This document shows, one piece after another, positions 1 through 7,640 of a stretch of DNA of 17,673 nucleotides. The notes under the pieces are model-generated. The model was not told the origin of the DNA and did no database searches. It saw nothing but the letters and a program-made list of their open reading frames with translations. The translations under genes were made by a program, and so were the position numbers. The stretch is from contig JAIUMG010000024.1 in NCBI GenBank assembly GCA_022565655.1, positions 1 through 17,673 on the forward strand, read 5' to 3'. The DNA comes from Alkalimonas sp. Its GTDB lineage: Bacteria; Pseudomonadota; Gammaproteobacteria; Enterobacterales; Alteromonadaceae. How positions within the stretch are numbered: the first letter of the stretch is position 1; each line of letters begins with the position of its first letter.

Positions 1-2
1 CT

Positions 3-104
3 CGTTTACGGAAAATTGAGCAATTGTATCAGAGGGTGAAAGAGCTGGAACAGCAAGTGCAGGATCTGACTGAAGTATCGCCATCAGATAACAAGCAAAA
101 ATAA
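3..104 (+). CDS. lpxD: LpxD C-terminal fragment (UDP-3-O-acylglucosamine N-acyltransferase)
   Basis: Only the last 33 codons are in the window, in the frame that begins at base 3 and ends at TAA 102-104. The fragment is charged and helical, with a heptad-like pattern around RVKELEQQVQDL. This suits the C-terminal helical extension that follows the left-handed beta-helix of LpxD, the acyltransferase that adds the second hydroxyacyl chain in lipid A synthesis. The call rests mostly on position: lpxD lies directly upstream of fabZ-lpxA-lpxB in gammaproteobacteria. The stop is 17 bases before the chosen fabZ start, so the two are almost certainly co-transcribed. No catalytic residue is visible, so the fragment alone does not prove identity. 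Confidence 0.75.
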   Translation, partial: RLRKIEQLYQRVKELEQQVQDLTEVSPSDNKQK

Positions 105-121
105 TACATAGAGGATTGATC

Positions 122-574
122 TTGGCAAATTCGTTAAACACCCTGGAAGTCCAGGATATTATGGCATTGCTTCCCCACCGCTATCCATTTTTGTTGATTG
201 ATCGGGTACTGGACTACACACCGGGTGACTCATTGACTGCCATTAAAAATGTGACCATCAATGAACCCATCTTTACTGGACACTTTCCGCAGATGCCAAT
301 ATTCCCGGGTGTGCTGATCCTGGAAGCGATGGCTCAAGCCACCGGTATTCTCGGTTTTAAAACTGCGACTGACCGAACCGAAAATGAATTGTACCTGTTT
401 GCTTCGATTGATAATGCGCGTTTTAAACGACCCGTCGTGCCAGGGGATACCATGGTCCTGGAAGTGAAGTTTTTGAAAGAGCGGCGTAATATGTGGAAAT
501 TCTATGGTGAGGCCAAAGTTGGCAACCAGGTGGTTTGTTGTGCCGATCTGATGTGTGCTAGGAGAGAATTATAA
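122..574 (+). CDS. fabZ: 3-hydroxyacyl-ACP dehydratase FabZ
   Basis: A cytoplasmic hot-dog-fold dehydratase that removes water from 3-hydroxyacyl-ACP in fatty acid elongation. It competes with LpxA and LpxD for 3-hydroxyacyl-ACP, which explains why the genes sit together. Seen: LLPHRYPFLLIDRV near the N-terminus, then GHFPQMPIFPGVLILEAMAQ with the expected catalytic His54 and Glu68, and a C-terminal CARREL ending close to that of E. coli FabZ. I chose TTG at 122, not the upstream in-frame TTG at 116. GAGG at 111-114 is properly spaced only for 122, and the resulting 150 residues align at the N-terminus with E. coli FabZ (151). lpxA begins one base after the stop. Confidence 0.96.
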   Translation: MANSLNTLEVQDIMALLPHRYPFLLIDRVLDYTPGDSLTAIKNVTINEPIFTGHFPQMPIFPGVLILEAMAQATGILGFKTATDRTENELYLFASIDNARFKRPVVPGDTMVLEVKFLKERRNMWKFYGEAKVGNQVVCCADLMCARREL

Positions 575-575
575 C

Positions 576-1346
576 GTGATTCATCCATCTTCAGTGATCG
601 AGCCTGGTGCTCAAATAGGTAATAATGTCAAAGTTGGCCCTTTTAGCTACATTGGGGCTGACGTCGTCATCGGTGATGATTGCATCATTGAATCCAATGT
701 GGTGATCAAGGGGCCGAGTTTCATTGGGCGGGGCAATCACTTTTTTCAGTTTGCCAGTATCGGTGAGGCCTGCCAGGATAAAAAGTACAACAATGAACCA
801 ACTCAGCTCATTGTGGGTGATGGCAATGTGTTCCGTGAAGGTTGTACTGTGCATCGCGGTACCATTCAGGACGAAGGCAAAACCGTGATTGGCAGCCACA
901 ACCTCTTTATGAATTACACCCATGTGGCGCACGATTGTGTGATTGGTAACAATGTAATTTATGCCAATAATGCCTCAACAGCCGGGCATGTTCATGTTGG
1001 AGATTGGGTGATCCTTGGTGGCATGAGCGGAGTTCACCAGTTTTGTCACATCGGCGCCCACAGTTTCATTGGTGGTGGTACTATCGTGTTGAAAGATGTA
1101 CCACCTTTCGTGATGGCGAACGGTAACCCAGCAGTACCTGCTGGTATTAACTCCGAGGGGCTAAAGCGTAGAGGATTTACCGCGGAGTCTGTATTACAAA
1201 TCCGTCGTGCCTACAAAGAAATCTATCGAAAAGGTCAAACCGTTGGCGAAGCCGTAGCAGCTTTATCAAAGCAAAGCGAAGAACATGCTGAAGTACGGCG
1301 TTTGACTCAGTTTATTCAACATTCCAGTCGTGGAATTATCCGCTAG
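576..1346 (+). CDS. lpxA: UDP-N-acetylglucosamine O-acyltransferase LpxA
   Basis: Catalyses the first step of lipid A synthesis, moving a 3-hydroxyacyl chain from ACP to UDP-GlcNAc. The sequence shows the hexapeptide repeats of a left-handed beta-helix (for example IGNNVKVGPF, IGDDCIIESN, VIGNNVIYAN). The catalytic His is H119 in HVAHDC, equivalent to E. coli His125. The C-terminal helical region has the conserved GLKRRGF and ends SSRGIIR. I chose GTG at 576 because AGGAGAG at 560-566 lies 9 bases upstream and one base separates it from the fabZ stop. This gives 256 residues (E. coli 262). An upstream in-frame GTG at 555 would overlap fabZ and lacks a fitting ribosome site. Gly167 aligns with the E. 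coli acyl-length residue Gly173. Confidence 0.96.
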   Translation: MIHPSSVIEPGAQIGNNVKVGPFSYIGADVVIGDDCIIESNVVIKGPSFIGRGNHFFQFASIGEACQDKKYNNEPTQLIVGDGNVFREGCTVHRGTIQDEGKTVIGSHNLFMNYTHVAHDCVIGNNVIYANNASTAGHVHVGDWVILGGMSGVHQFCHIGAHSFIGGGTIVLKDVPPFVMANGNPAVPAGINSEGLKRRGFTAESVLQIRRAYKEIYRKGQTVGEAVAALSKQSEEHAEVRRLTQFIQHSSRGIIR

Positions 1347-1356
1347 TCCAATGCAC

Positions 1357-1376
1357 AGCTGCTGTCACCGGCAGCT
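1357..1376 (+). other. Hairpin in the lpxA–lpxB gap
   Basis: Arms AGCTGCTG and CGGCAGCT flank a 4-base loop TCAC, giving 8 pairs with one G·U. It occupies the 54-base space between lpxA and lpxB, the widest gap in the otherwise tightly packed cluster. No T run follows, so it is not a normal Rho-independent terminator. It could be an mRNA stability or processing element, or a chance fold. Confidence 0.35.
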
Positions 1377-1400
1377 TACTCATTTCTAGGGCTCTAAGCT

Positions 1401-2573
1401 ATGTCTGTTCACCATCATAATACCACTCCATTGAAAATTGCCATTATAGTCGGCGAACACTCCGGCGATATTCTTGCAGCTGGCGTGATGCGAGCTCTGC
1501 TAAAGCTCCGTCCGGATACTGAGTTTTTTGGCATTGGCGGCCCGCGCATGCAAGCGTTGGGGTTCAACGCCTGGTTTGACATGGAAGAGCTGGCTGTGAT
1601 GGGGCTGGTTGAAGTGTTGGGGCGTTTGCCTCGCTTATTGACTATCCGTAAACAACTGCTGCAGAAAATCCAGTCTGCGCAACCGGATCTAATACTGGGG
1701 GTAGATGCTCCTGACTTTAACATACCGGTAGAGCACAAGTTAAAACAGGCGGGCTTTACCACGGTGCATTATGTCAGCCCATCGGTCTGGGCCTGGCGAC
1801 AAAAACGGATCCATAAAATTGCCGCTGCCACCGATCTGGTGCTGGCTCTGTTACCTTTTGAAAAAGCCTTTTATGATCAGCACCAGGTGCCTTGTCGCTT
1901 TGTGGGCCATACTTTAGCGGATGAGATGCCATTGCAGCCTGATAAGGCAGCAAGTAAATTGGAGCTGGGCCTGAAAAAAGCGACTCAGGTTTTAGCGCTG
2001 ATGCCAGGCAGCCGCAGCAATGAAATCAAGCTGCTCACTCCGTATTTTTTAGCTGCCGCTCAGCAGCTACAGCAGCAGAACCCTGGTTTGCAGTTGGTAT
2101 GTGCTATGGTAACCGAGCAAAAAGCGCAGCTATTCCAGCAGTTAAAGCAGCAATTTGCACCGGAACTTGAGATTAAACTGCTGATAGGTCAGTCTCGTCA
2201 GGTGTTAACCGCAGCCGATGCGGTGTTTATTGCCTCGGGTACAGCAACGCTTGAAGCCATGTTAGCCAAGTGCCCGATGGTGGTTGCTTACAAGGTGAAT
2301 GCCCTGACGTATCAGCTGGCGAAACGCTTGGTGAAGCTCGATTATTTCAGCTTACCAAACCTTTTGGCCAATGAAGCACTGGTCCCTGAGTTATTGCAAG
2401 AGGGCGTCAGCCAACAGACTTTAGTCGCTGCGATGGAACCTCTGTTGGGCCAAGGTGCGGCTCCATTAAAGCAGCGCTTTACCGAGCTTCATAAGCAACT
2501 GGCTTGCGATGCCAGTCAGCAAGCCGCAGAAGCTATCCTTGGTTTAATTGAGAAGAGCCGTTCGCATGACTGA
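1401..2573 (+). CDS. lpxB: Lipid-A-disaccharide synthase LpxB
   Basis: A peripheral membrane glycosyltransferase (family GT19) that joins UDP-2,3-diacylglucosamine and lipid X to form the lipid A disaccharide. Family signatures in order are GEHSGDILAAG near residue 18, MEELAVMGLVEVLGRLPRLL, VDAPDFN with Asp102 (aligned to E. coli Asp98), HYVSPSVWAWRQKR, a LMPGSRSNEI segment, and ASGTATLEAMLAKCPMVVAYK toward the donor-binding side. The length of 390 residues is slightly above E. coli (382), partly from a longer N-terminal tail (MSVHHHNTT). ATG 1401 is preceded by AGGG at 1388-1391. The 3' end overlaps the rnhB start by 8 bases, which suggests translational coupling. Confidence 0.97.
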   Translation: MSVHHHNTTPLKIAIIVGEHSGDILAAGVMRALLKLRPDTEFFGIGGPRMQALGFNAWFDMEELAVMGLVEVLGRLPRLLTIRKQLLQKIQSAQPDLILGVDAPDFNIPVEHKLKQAGFTTVHYVSPSVWAWRQKRIHKIAAATDLVLALLPFEKAFYDQHQVPCRFVGHTLADEMPLQPDKAASKLELGLKKATQVLALMPGSRSNEIKLLTPYFLAAAQQLQQQNPGLQLVCAMVTEQKAQLFQQLKQQFAPELEIKLLIGQSRQVLTAADAVFIASGTATLEAMLAKCPMVVAYKVNALTYQLAKRLVKLDYFSLPNLLANEALVPELLQEGVSQQTLVAAMEPLLGQGAAPLKQRFTELHKQLACDASQQAAEAILGLIEKSRSHD

Positions 2574-3162
2574 TTTTATTCGCCCGGATGTTGGTTTGCT
2601 GTGTGGCGTGGATGAAGTAGGGCGAGGTCCATTGGTTGGTGCTGTAGTCACTGCGGCGGTGATTCTTGATCCTAACCGGCCGATTGAGGGTTTGGCTGAC
2701 TCCAAAAAGTTGTCAGAGAAAAAGCGCCTTCAGCTGGCGACTGAGATAAAGCAAAAATCGTTATGCTGGAGCGTCGGCCGAGCTGAAGCGGCCGAAATTG
2801 ACCAACTGAATATTTTGCATGCCACCATGTTGGCCATGCAGCGGGCCGTAGCAGCGCTTAGTATCCAACCAGAGTGGGTGCTGGTAGATGGCAATCGTTG
2901 TCCGGATTTTGCGGTGCCGGCCACAGCTGTGGTTAAAGGAGATGGTCTGGTTGCCGAAATTAGTGCCGCTTCCATTTTAGCCAAAGTTGCCCGTGATGCC
3001 GAAATGGCAGAGTTAGACAGGGAGTATCCGCAGTTTGGCTTTGCCAGCCACAAAGGCTATCCGACGGTGCAACATCTGGCGGCGATACGCCAACATGGTA
3101 TCATTGCTCAACATCGACGTAGCTTTAAGCCGGTAAAACAAATCATGATGGGTTCTGCATGA
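2566..3162 (+). CDS. rnhB: Ribonuclease HII
   Basis: Cleaves the RNA strand of RNA–DNA hybrids and starts removal of single ribonucleotides from DNA. The sequence matches E. coli RnhB through most of its length: GVDEVGRGPLVGAVVTAAV with Asp16 and Glu17, DSKKLSEK, LNILHATMLAMQRAV, VLVDGNRCP with Asp108, KGD with Asp126, and EISAASILAKVARDAEM. ATG 2566 gives 198 residues, the same as E. coli. An upstream TTG at 2548 would add six residues lying inside lpxB and is less likely. A GAGAAGAG ribosome site lies inside the lpxB end. The stop overlaps the dnaE start as ATGA. Confidence 0.97.
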   Translation: MTDFIRPDVGLLCGVDEVGRGPLVGAVVTAAVILDPNRPIEGLADSKKLSEKKRLQLATEIKQKSLCWSVGRAEAAEIDQLNILHATMLAMQRAVAALSIQPEWVLVDGNRCPDFAVPATAVVKGDGLVAEISAASILAKVARDAEMAELDREYPQFGFASHKGYPTVQHLAAIRQHGIIAQHRRSFKPVKQIMMGSA

Positions 3163-6100
3163 CATCCCCAGCCTTTATTCACCTGCGAGTTCACAGCGAC
3201 TTTTCCATGATTGATGGCGTCGCTAAGGTGAAGCCCATTCTGAAAGCTGCTCAGGAACAAGGCATGCCTGCCCTGGCACTGACCGATCAAATGAATCTAT
3301 GTGGTCTGGTTCGTTTCTATGGCGGAGCCATTGGGTCTGGCATTAAACCGATTATTGGTGCCGATTTCTGGGTGCATGACGATACACTGAGTCAGGATAC
3401 GGGTCGGATGGTGATTTTAGCTGCTGATAACACCGGCTATAAAAATCTGACGCTACTGATTTCGAAAGCCTACTTGCGGGGGTACCTGCATGGTAAGCCG
3501 CAAATTGATCATCAGTGGCTGGCAGAGCACGCTGAAGGGCTGATCCTGTTATCCGGCGCTAAAGATGGCTTGATCGGTAAGGCTCTGCTGAAAAATAATC
3601 AGGCAGTTCTCAAAGGGCTCACCGCCTTTTATCAGCAGCATTTTGCCGATCGATTTTATCTGGAGTTGATCAGAACGGATCGTCCGGATGAAGAGCAGTA
3701 CATTCAGCTGGCGGTTGAGCTTGCCGAGCAGGCTCAGTTCCCGGTGGTGGCCACCAACGAAGTGGTCTTTCTATCGGCGGATGATTTTGCTGCCCATGAA
3801 ATTCGAGTGGCCATTCACGATGGCTACACCTTAGACGATAAACGAAGACCACAGCATTATTCAGCTCAGCAATATTTGCGTACTGAACAGGAAATGCTGG
3901 AGCTGTTTCAGGATATTCCTGAAGCGCTGCAAAACACGGTAGAAATTGCCAAACGCTGCAATGTCACCATTCGATTGAATGAATACTTTCTGCCCGCCTT
4001 TCCAACCGGCGGTATGTCAGATGCTGATTTTCTGGTGCTTAAGTCGCGTGAGGGGCTGGAGCTGCGGTTAGAGCAGTTATTTCCTGATCCGTCGGTGCGG
4101 GCTGAAAAGCGGCCTGAATACGATGAGCGCTTGCAGATTGAGCTGGATGTTATCAATCAGATGGGCTTCCCAGGCTACTTCTTAGTGGTGATGGAGTTTA
4201 TTCAGTGGAGTAAAGATCATGGCATTCCAGTTGGGCCAGGCCGGGGCTCGGGGGCTGGTTCTCTGGTTGCTTATGCGCTTAAAATCACCGATCTGGATCC
4301 ACTGGAATTCGACTTACTATTCGAGCGATTTTTGAATCCTGAACGGGTCTCCATGCCGGATTTTGACGTCGATTTTTGCATGGATCGCCGTGATGAAGTG
4401 ATCGATCACGTCGCCGATATGTACGGCCGGGAAGCCGTATCACAAATTATTACTTTTGGTACCATGGCGGCCAAAGCGGTCATTCGCGATGTTGGACGGG
4501 TACTGGGCCACCCTTATGGCTTTGTTGACCGTATCTCGAAACTGATCCCGCCCACGCCCGGCATGACGCTGGAACAAGCCTTTAAAGAAGAACCACGCTT
4601 ACCTGAGCTGTACGAACAGGATGATGAAGTTCGTGATTTGATTGATATGGCGCGTCAGCTGGAAGGGGTCACTCGAAACGCAGGCAAACACGCCGGTGGT
4701 GTGGTGATAGCGCCCACTAAAATCACCGACTTTTCGCCGTTGTATTGCGATGACGAAGGCAATAACCCGGTCACTCAGTTTGACAAAAATGATGTGGAAA
4801 CGGCTGGGCTGGTGAAGTTCGACTTTCTTGGCTTGCGAACCCTGACCATACTGCAGTGGGCAGTAGATATGGTCAATGCCAAGCGACAACAGACGAATGA
4901 ACCGCTGGTTGATATCAATGCTATTCCTTTAACGGATCAAAAGAGCTTTCAAACCTTGCTGAAGGCAGATACCACAGCGGTATTTCAGCTGGAATCGCGC
5001 GGCATGAAAGATTTGATCCGTCGCTTAAAGCCCGACTGTTTTGAAGACATGATCGCTCTGGTTGCATTATTTCGCCCAGGCCCGTTGCAATCGGGCATGG
5101 TGGATAACTTTATCGATCGTAAGCAAGGCCGGGAAGCGATTTCTTACCCAGATGCCACTTACCAGCATGATTCGCTACAGCCTATTCTGGAGCCGACTTA
5201 CGGCATTATCCTGTATCAAGAGCAGGTGATGCAGATCGCCCAGGTGCTGGCAGGCTACACGCTGGGTGGCGCCGATTTACTACGCCGGGCTATGGGTAAG
5301 AAAAAGCCAGAAGAAATGGCCAAGCAGAGGGCGGTTTTCGAAGAGGGTGCTCGTAACAATAATATTGATGGCGAGCTGGCGATTAAGATCTTTGATCTGG
5401 TAGAGAAATTTGCCGGCTATGGTTTTAATAAATCGCATTCGGCTGCGTACGCTTTGGTGTCGTACCAAACGCTGTGGATGAAAACACACTTTCCCGCTGA
5501 GTTTATGGCGGCAGTCATGTCGGCGGATATGGACAATACTGACAAAATTGTCACGCTCGTGGATGAGTGCGAGCGCATGAAGCTGGCCTTGTTGCCACCC
5601 GATGTAAATGCAGGCTTGTATAAATTTACGGTCGATGAGCAGGGCCAGATTATCTATGGCATTGGTGCCATCAAAGGCGTGGGTGAAGGGCCGGTAGCTG
5701 CTATTATTGAAGCACGAGAGCGGCATGGCCGTTTCAGCGATTTATTTGATTTTTGCTATAAAGTTGATTTAAAGAAACTGGGACGACGGGTCATTGAAAA
5801 GTTGATCCTGGCTGGTGCTTTGGATCAGCTTGGTCCGCACCGGGCCGCATTAAAGGCCAGTCTGGATGATGCGGTTCGGGCTGCCGAGCAGCAAACTAAA
5901 GCGGAGTCGATAGGGCAAAATGATTTGTTCGGCTCGCTGACGCCGGAGCCAGAACAGGCGATGCAGTCGTTTAAGCAAGTTGCTCCCTGGGCTGATGAAG
6001 TCTGGTTGGAAGGAGAGCGCGAGACGCTGGGGTTGTATTTAACTGGTCACCCGATCAATCGCTATCTGGACGAATTAAAGCACTATGTCGCTTGCCGGTT

Positions 6101-6632
6101 GGTAGACTTGCAGCCGACCCGCTCAGAACAGAGTACCACCGTAGCTGGCTTGGTGGTATCGGTACGGATATTGGTTAATAAGCGAGGTCGCCGCTGGGCT
6201 CTGTTAACGCTGGATGATAAGTCTGCCCGGGTGGATGTTCGCTTGTTCCCTGACCAGTTTGATGCCTTTGAGCACATGCTGCAAAAGGATCAGGTGGTCG
6301 TGGTGACCGGACAGGTACGATTTGATGATTTCAGCGGTGGCCTTACAATGACCGGCCGCGATTTGGCTGAAATAACCCTGGTGCGGGAAAAATATCTCAA
6401 ATCGCTGCAAATTACGTTAAAATCAGCAGATTGTGATAGCAAGTATATTCAGCAATTGCAGCAGGTGCTGGCTGAGCATAAAGCGGGAACTGTCCCAGTG
6501 CTGCTGCACTACCAACGGCCAGAAGGTCAGGTCAGTTTACGCTTAGGAAGCGAATGGTGGATCACACCAACCGATGTGTTGTTGCATCAGCTCCGGCAAT
6601 TAGCAACAATAGATTTAGAATTTCATAATTGA
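3159..6632 (+). CDS. dnaE: DNA polymerase III alpha subunit DnaE
   Basis: The catalytic subunit of the replicative polymerase. At 1157 residues (E. coli 1160) it is full length and strongly E. coli-like. It begins with an N-terminal PHP domain (HLRVHSDFSMIDG), followed by the C-family polymerase core with GPGRGSGAGSLVAYALKITDLDP and PDFDVDF. The catalytic aspartates fall at Asp401, Asp403 and Asp555 (KFDFLGLRT), the same numbers as in E. coli. A helix-hairpin-helix region precedes the sliding-clamp motif QNDLF at 920-924. The C-terminus carries an OB-fold (GLVVSVRILVNKRGRRWALLTLDD) and a tau-binding tail. The start overlaps the rnhB stop by 4 bases, so translation is probably coupled. Confidence 0.98.
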   Translation: MTSPAFIHLRVHSDFSMIDGVAKVKPILKAAQEQGMPALALTDQMNLCGLVRFYGGAIGSGIKPIIGADFWVHDDTLSQDTGRMVILAADNTGYKNLTLLISKAYLRGYLHGKPQIDHQWLAEHAEGLILLSGAKDGLIGKALLKNNQAVLKGLTAFYQQHFADRFYLELIRTDRPDEEQYIQLAVELAEQAQFPVVATNEVVFLSADDFAAHEIRVAIHDGYTLDDKRRPQHYSAQQYLRTEQEMLELFQDIPEALQNTVEIAKRCNVTIRLNEYFLPAFPTGGMSDADFLVLKSREGLELRLEQLFPDPSVRAEKRPEYDERLQIELDVINQMGFPGYFLVVMEFIQWSKDHGIPVGPGRGSGAGSLVAYALKITDLDPLEFDLLFERFLNPERVSMPDFDVDFCMDRRDEVIDHVADMYGREAVSQIITFGTMAAKAVIRDVGRVLGHPYGFVDRISKLIPPTPGMTLEQAFKEEPRLPELYEQDDEVRDLIDMARQLEGVTRNAGKHAGGVVIAPTKITDFSPLYCDDEGNNPVTQFDKNDVETAGLVKFDFLGLRTLTILQWAVDMVNAKRQQTNEPLVDINAIPLTDQKSFQTLLKADTTAVFQLESRGMKDLIRRLKPDCFEDMIALVALFRPGPLQSGMVDNFIDRKQGREAISYPDATYQHDSLQPILEPTYGIILYQEQVMQIAQVLAGYTLGGADLLRRAMGKKKPEEMAKQRAVFEEGARNNNIDGELAIKIFDLVEKFAGYGFNKSHSAAYALVSYQTLWMKTHFPAEFMAAVMSADMDNTDKIVTLVDECERMKLALLPPDVNAGLYKFTVDEQGQIIYGIGAIKGVGEGPVAAIIEARERHGRFSDLFDFCYKVDLKKLGRRVIEKLILAGALDQLGPHRAALKASLDDAVRAAEQQTKAESIGQNDLFGSLTPEPEQAMQSFKQVAPWADEVWLEGERETLGLYLTGHPINRYLDELKHYVACRLVDLQPTRSEQSTTVAGLVVSVRILVNKRGRRWALLTLDDKSARVDVRLFPDQFDAFEHMLQKDQVVVVTGQVRFDDFSGGLTMTGRDLAEITLVREKYLKSLQITLKSADCDSKYIQQLQQVLAEHKAGTVPVLLHYQRPEGQVSLRLGSEWWITPTDVLLHQLRQLATIDLEFHN

Positions 6633-6662
6633 ACCGAATGACAAAAGAAGGTTTGACGACGC

Positions 6663-7598
6663 ATGATGTTAAATTACCTGGAATTTGAGCAGCCGATAGC
6701 GGAGCTGGAAGCAAAAATTGATGAGCTGCGTAATGTCAGTCGCAATGGCGAATTTGATCTGGGGCTGGAAGAAGAAGTCAATCGCCTGAAAGAGAAGGGC
6801 CTGGCTCTGACCAAGAAGATCTTTGCTGAGTTAGGAGCCTGGCAGGTTGCGCAATTAGCACGCCACCCGCATCGCCCTTACACACTGGATTACATTGAAC
6901 ATATGTTCACCGACTTTGATGAACTGGCCGGTGATCGTACTTTTGCCAATGATGTAGCTATTGTCGGTGGCACGGCTCGTTTGGACGGCAAGCCGGTGAT
7001 GGTGATTGGCCATCAGAAAGGGCGTGATACCAAAGAAAAGGTGCGGCGTAATTTTGGTATGCCCCGGCCCGAAGGCTATCGCAAAGCGCTGCGCTTAATG
7101 GAAATGGCAGAGCGTTTTAAGATGCCAATTATTACCTTTATCGATACGCCGGGAGCCTACCCGGGCATTGGTGCTGAAGAGCGGGGGCAAAGTGAAGCCA
7201 TAGCCCGCAACCTGAAGGTGATGGCTGGTTTGAAAGTGCCGGTAATTTGCACCGTGGTCGGTGAAGGTGGCTCAGGTGGTGCTTTAGCGATTGGAGTGGG
7301 TGATCGGGTGAACATGCTGCAATACAGCACCTACTCGGTCATTTCACCAGAAGGTTGTGCTTCCATTTTATGGAAGAGTGCCGAGAAAGCCCCTATCGCT
7401 GCTGATGCGATGGGGATTACTGCCCCTCGTTTAAAAGAGCTGGATCTGATTAACCGTGTTATCACCGAACCTTTAGGAGGAGCCCACAGAGCCCCAGAGG
7501 AAATGGCTTTGTCGCTGAAAAACATATTTTGGATGATCTTGAGCAGCTGGAAACACTGTCTGTTCAGGAGTTACTGGATAAACGTTATCAGCGGCTGA
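6663..7598 (+). CDS. accA: Acetyl-CoA carboxyltransferase subunit alpha, with frameshifted C-terminus as read
   Basis: With AccD, AccA forms the carboxyltransferase that makes malonyl-CoA, the committed step of fatty acid synthesis. Residues 1-286 match E. coli AccA almost continuously: LNYLEFEQPIAELEAKID, HPHRPYTLDYIEHMF, FIDTPGAYPGIGAEERGQSE, GEGGSGGALAIGVGDRVNML and EPLGGAHRAPEEMALSLK. After Lys286 the open frame becomes NIFWMILSSWKHC..., which is unlike the family, and stops at 311 residues. The expected tail lies in the other frame (next entry). One extra A in the A5 run at 7518-7522 would restore a 318-residue protein (E. coli 319). ATG 6663 is chosen over 6666 by alignment and by AAGAAGG at 6645-6651. 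Confidence 0.93.
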   Translation: MMLNYLEFEQPIAELEAKIDELRNVSRNGEFDLGLEEEVNRLKEKGLALTKKIFAELGAWQVAQLARHPHRPYTLDYIEHMFTDFDELAGDRTFANDVAIVGGTARLDGKPVMVIGHQKGRDTKEKVRRNFGMPRPEGYRKALRLMEMAERFKMPIITFIDTPGAYPGIGAEERGQSEAIARNLKVMAGLKVPVICTVVGEGGSGGALAIGVGDRVNMLQYSTYSVISPEGCASILWKSAEKAPIAADAMGITAPRLKELDLINRVITEPLGGAHRAPEEMALSLKNIFWMILSSWKHCLFRSYWINVISG

Positions 7599-7618
7599 TG
7601 TCATTCGGCTACTGTTGA
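7524..7618 (+). other. accA: Out-of-frame 3' end of accA
   Basis: Reading this stretch in the -1 frame relative to the upstream accA frame gives H-I-L-D-D-L-E-Q-L-E-T-L-S-V-Q-E-L-L-D-K then RYQRLMSFGYC and TGA at 7616-7618. This is the expected AccA C-terminus; E. coli ends RYQRLMSYGYA. Its preservation means the break is very recent, or is a base-calling error, or is bypassed by frameshifting. Confidence 0.9.
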
Positions 7619-7640
7619 GGTTGCTTGAGTATAACTGCCA

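Noticed and set aside
5280..5726. 148-codon - strand open frame inside dnaE
   Set aside because: It is fully antisense to a highly conserved part of DnaE, with no recognisable motif. It is the frame shadow of a real gene. The same applies to the antisense frames in lpxA (591-932), lpxB (1415-1762) and the MCP gene (13432-13788).
7518..7530. Programmed -1 frameshifting in accA
   Set aside because: The site reads G AAA AAC and A TTT TGG. Neither is a standard X XXY YYZ slippery heptamer with good re-pairing in the P site, and programmed frameshifting is not known for accA. A base deletion or sequencing error is simpler.
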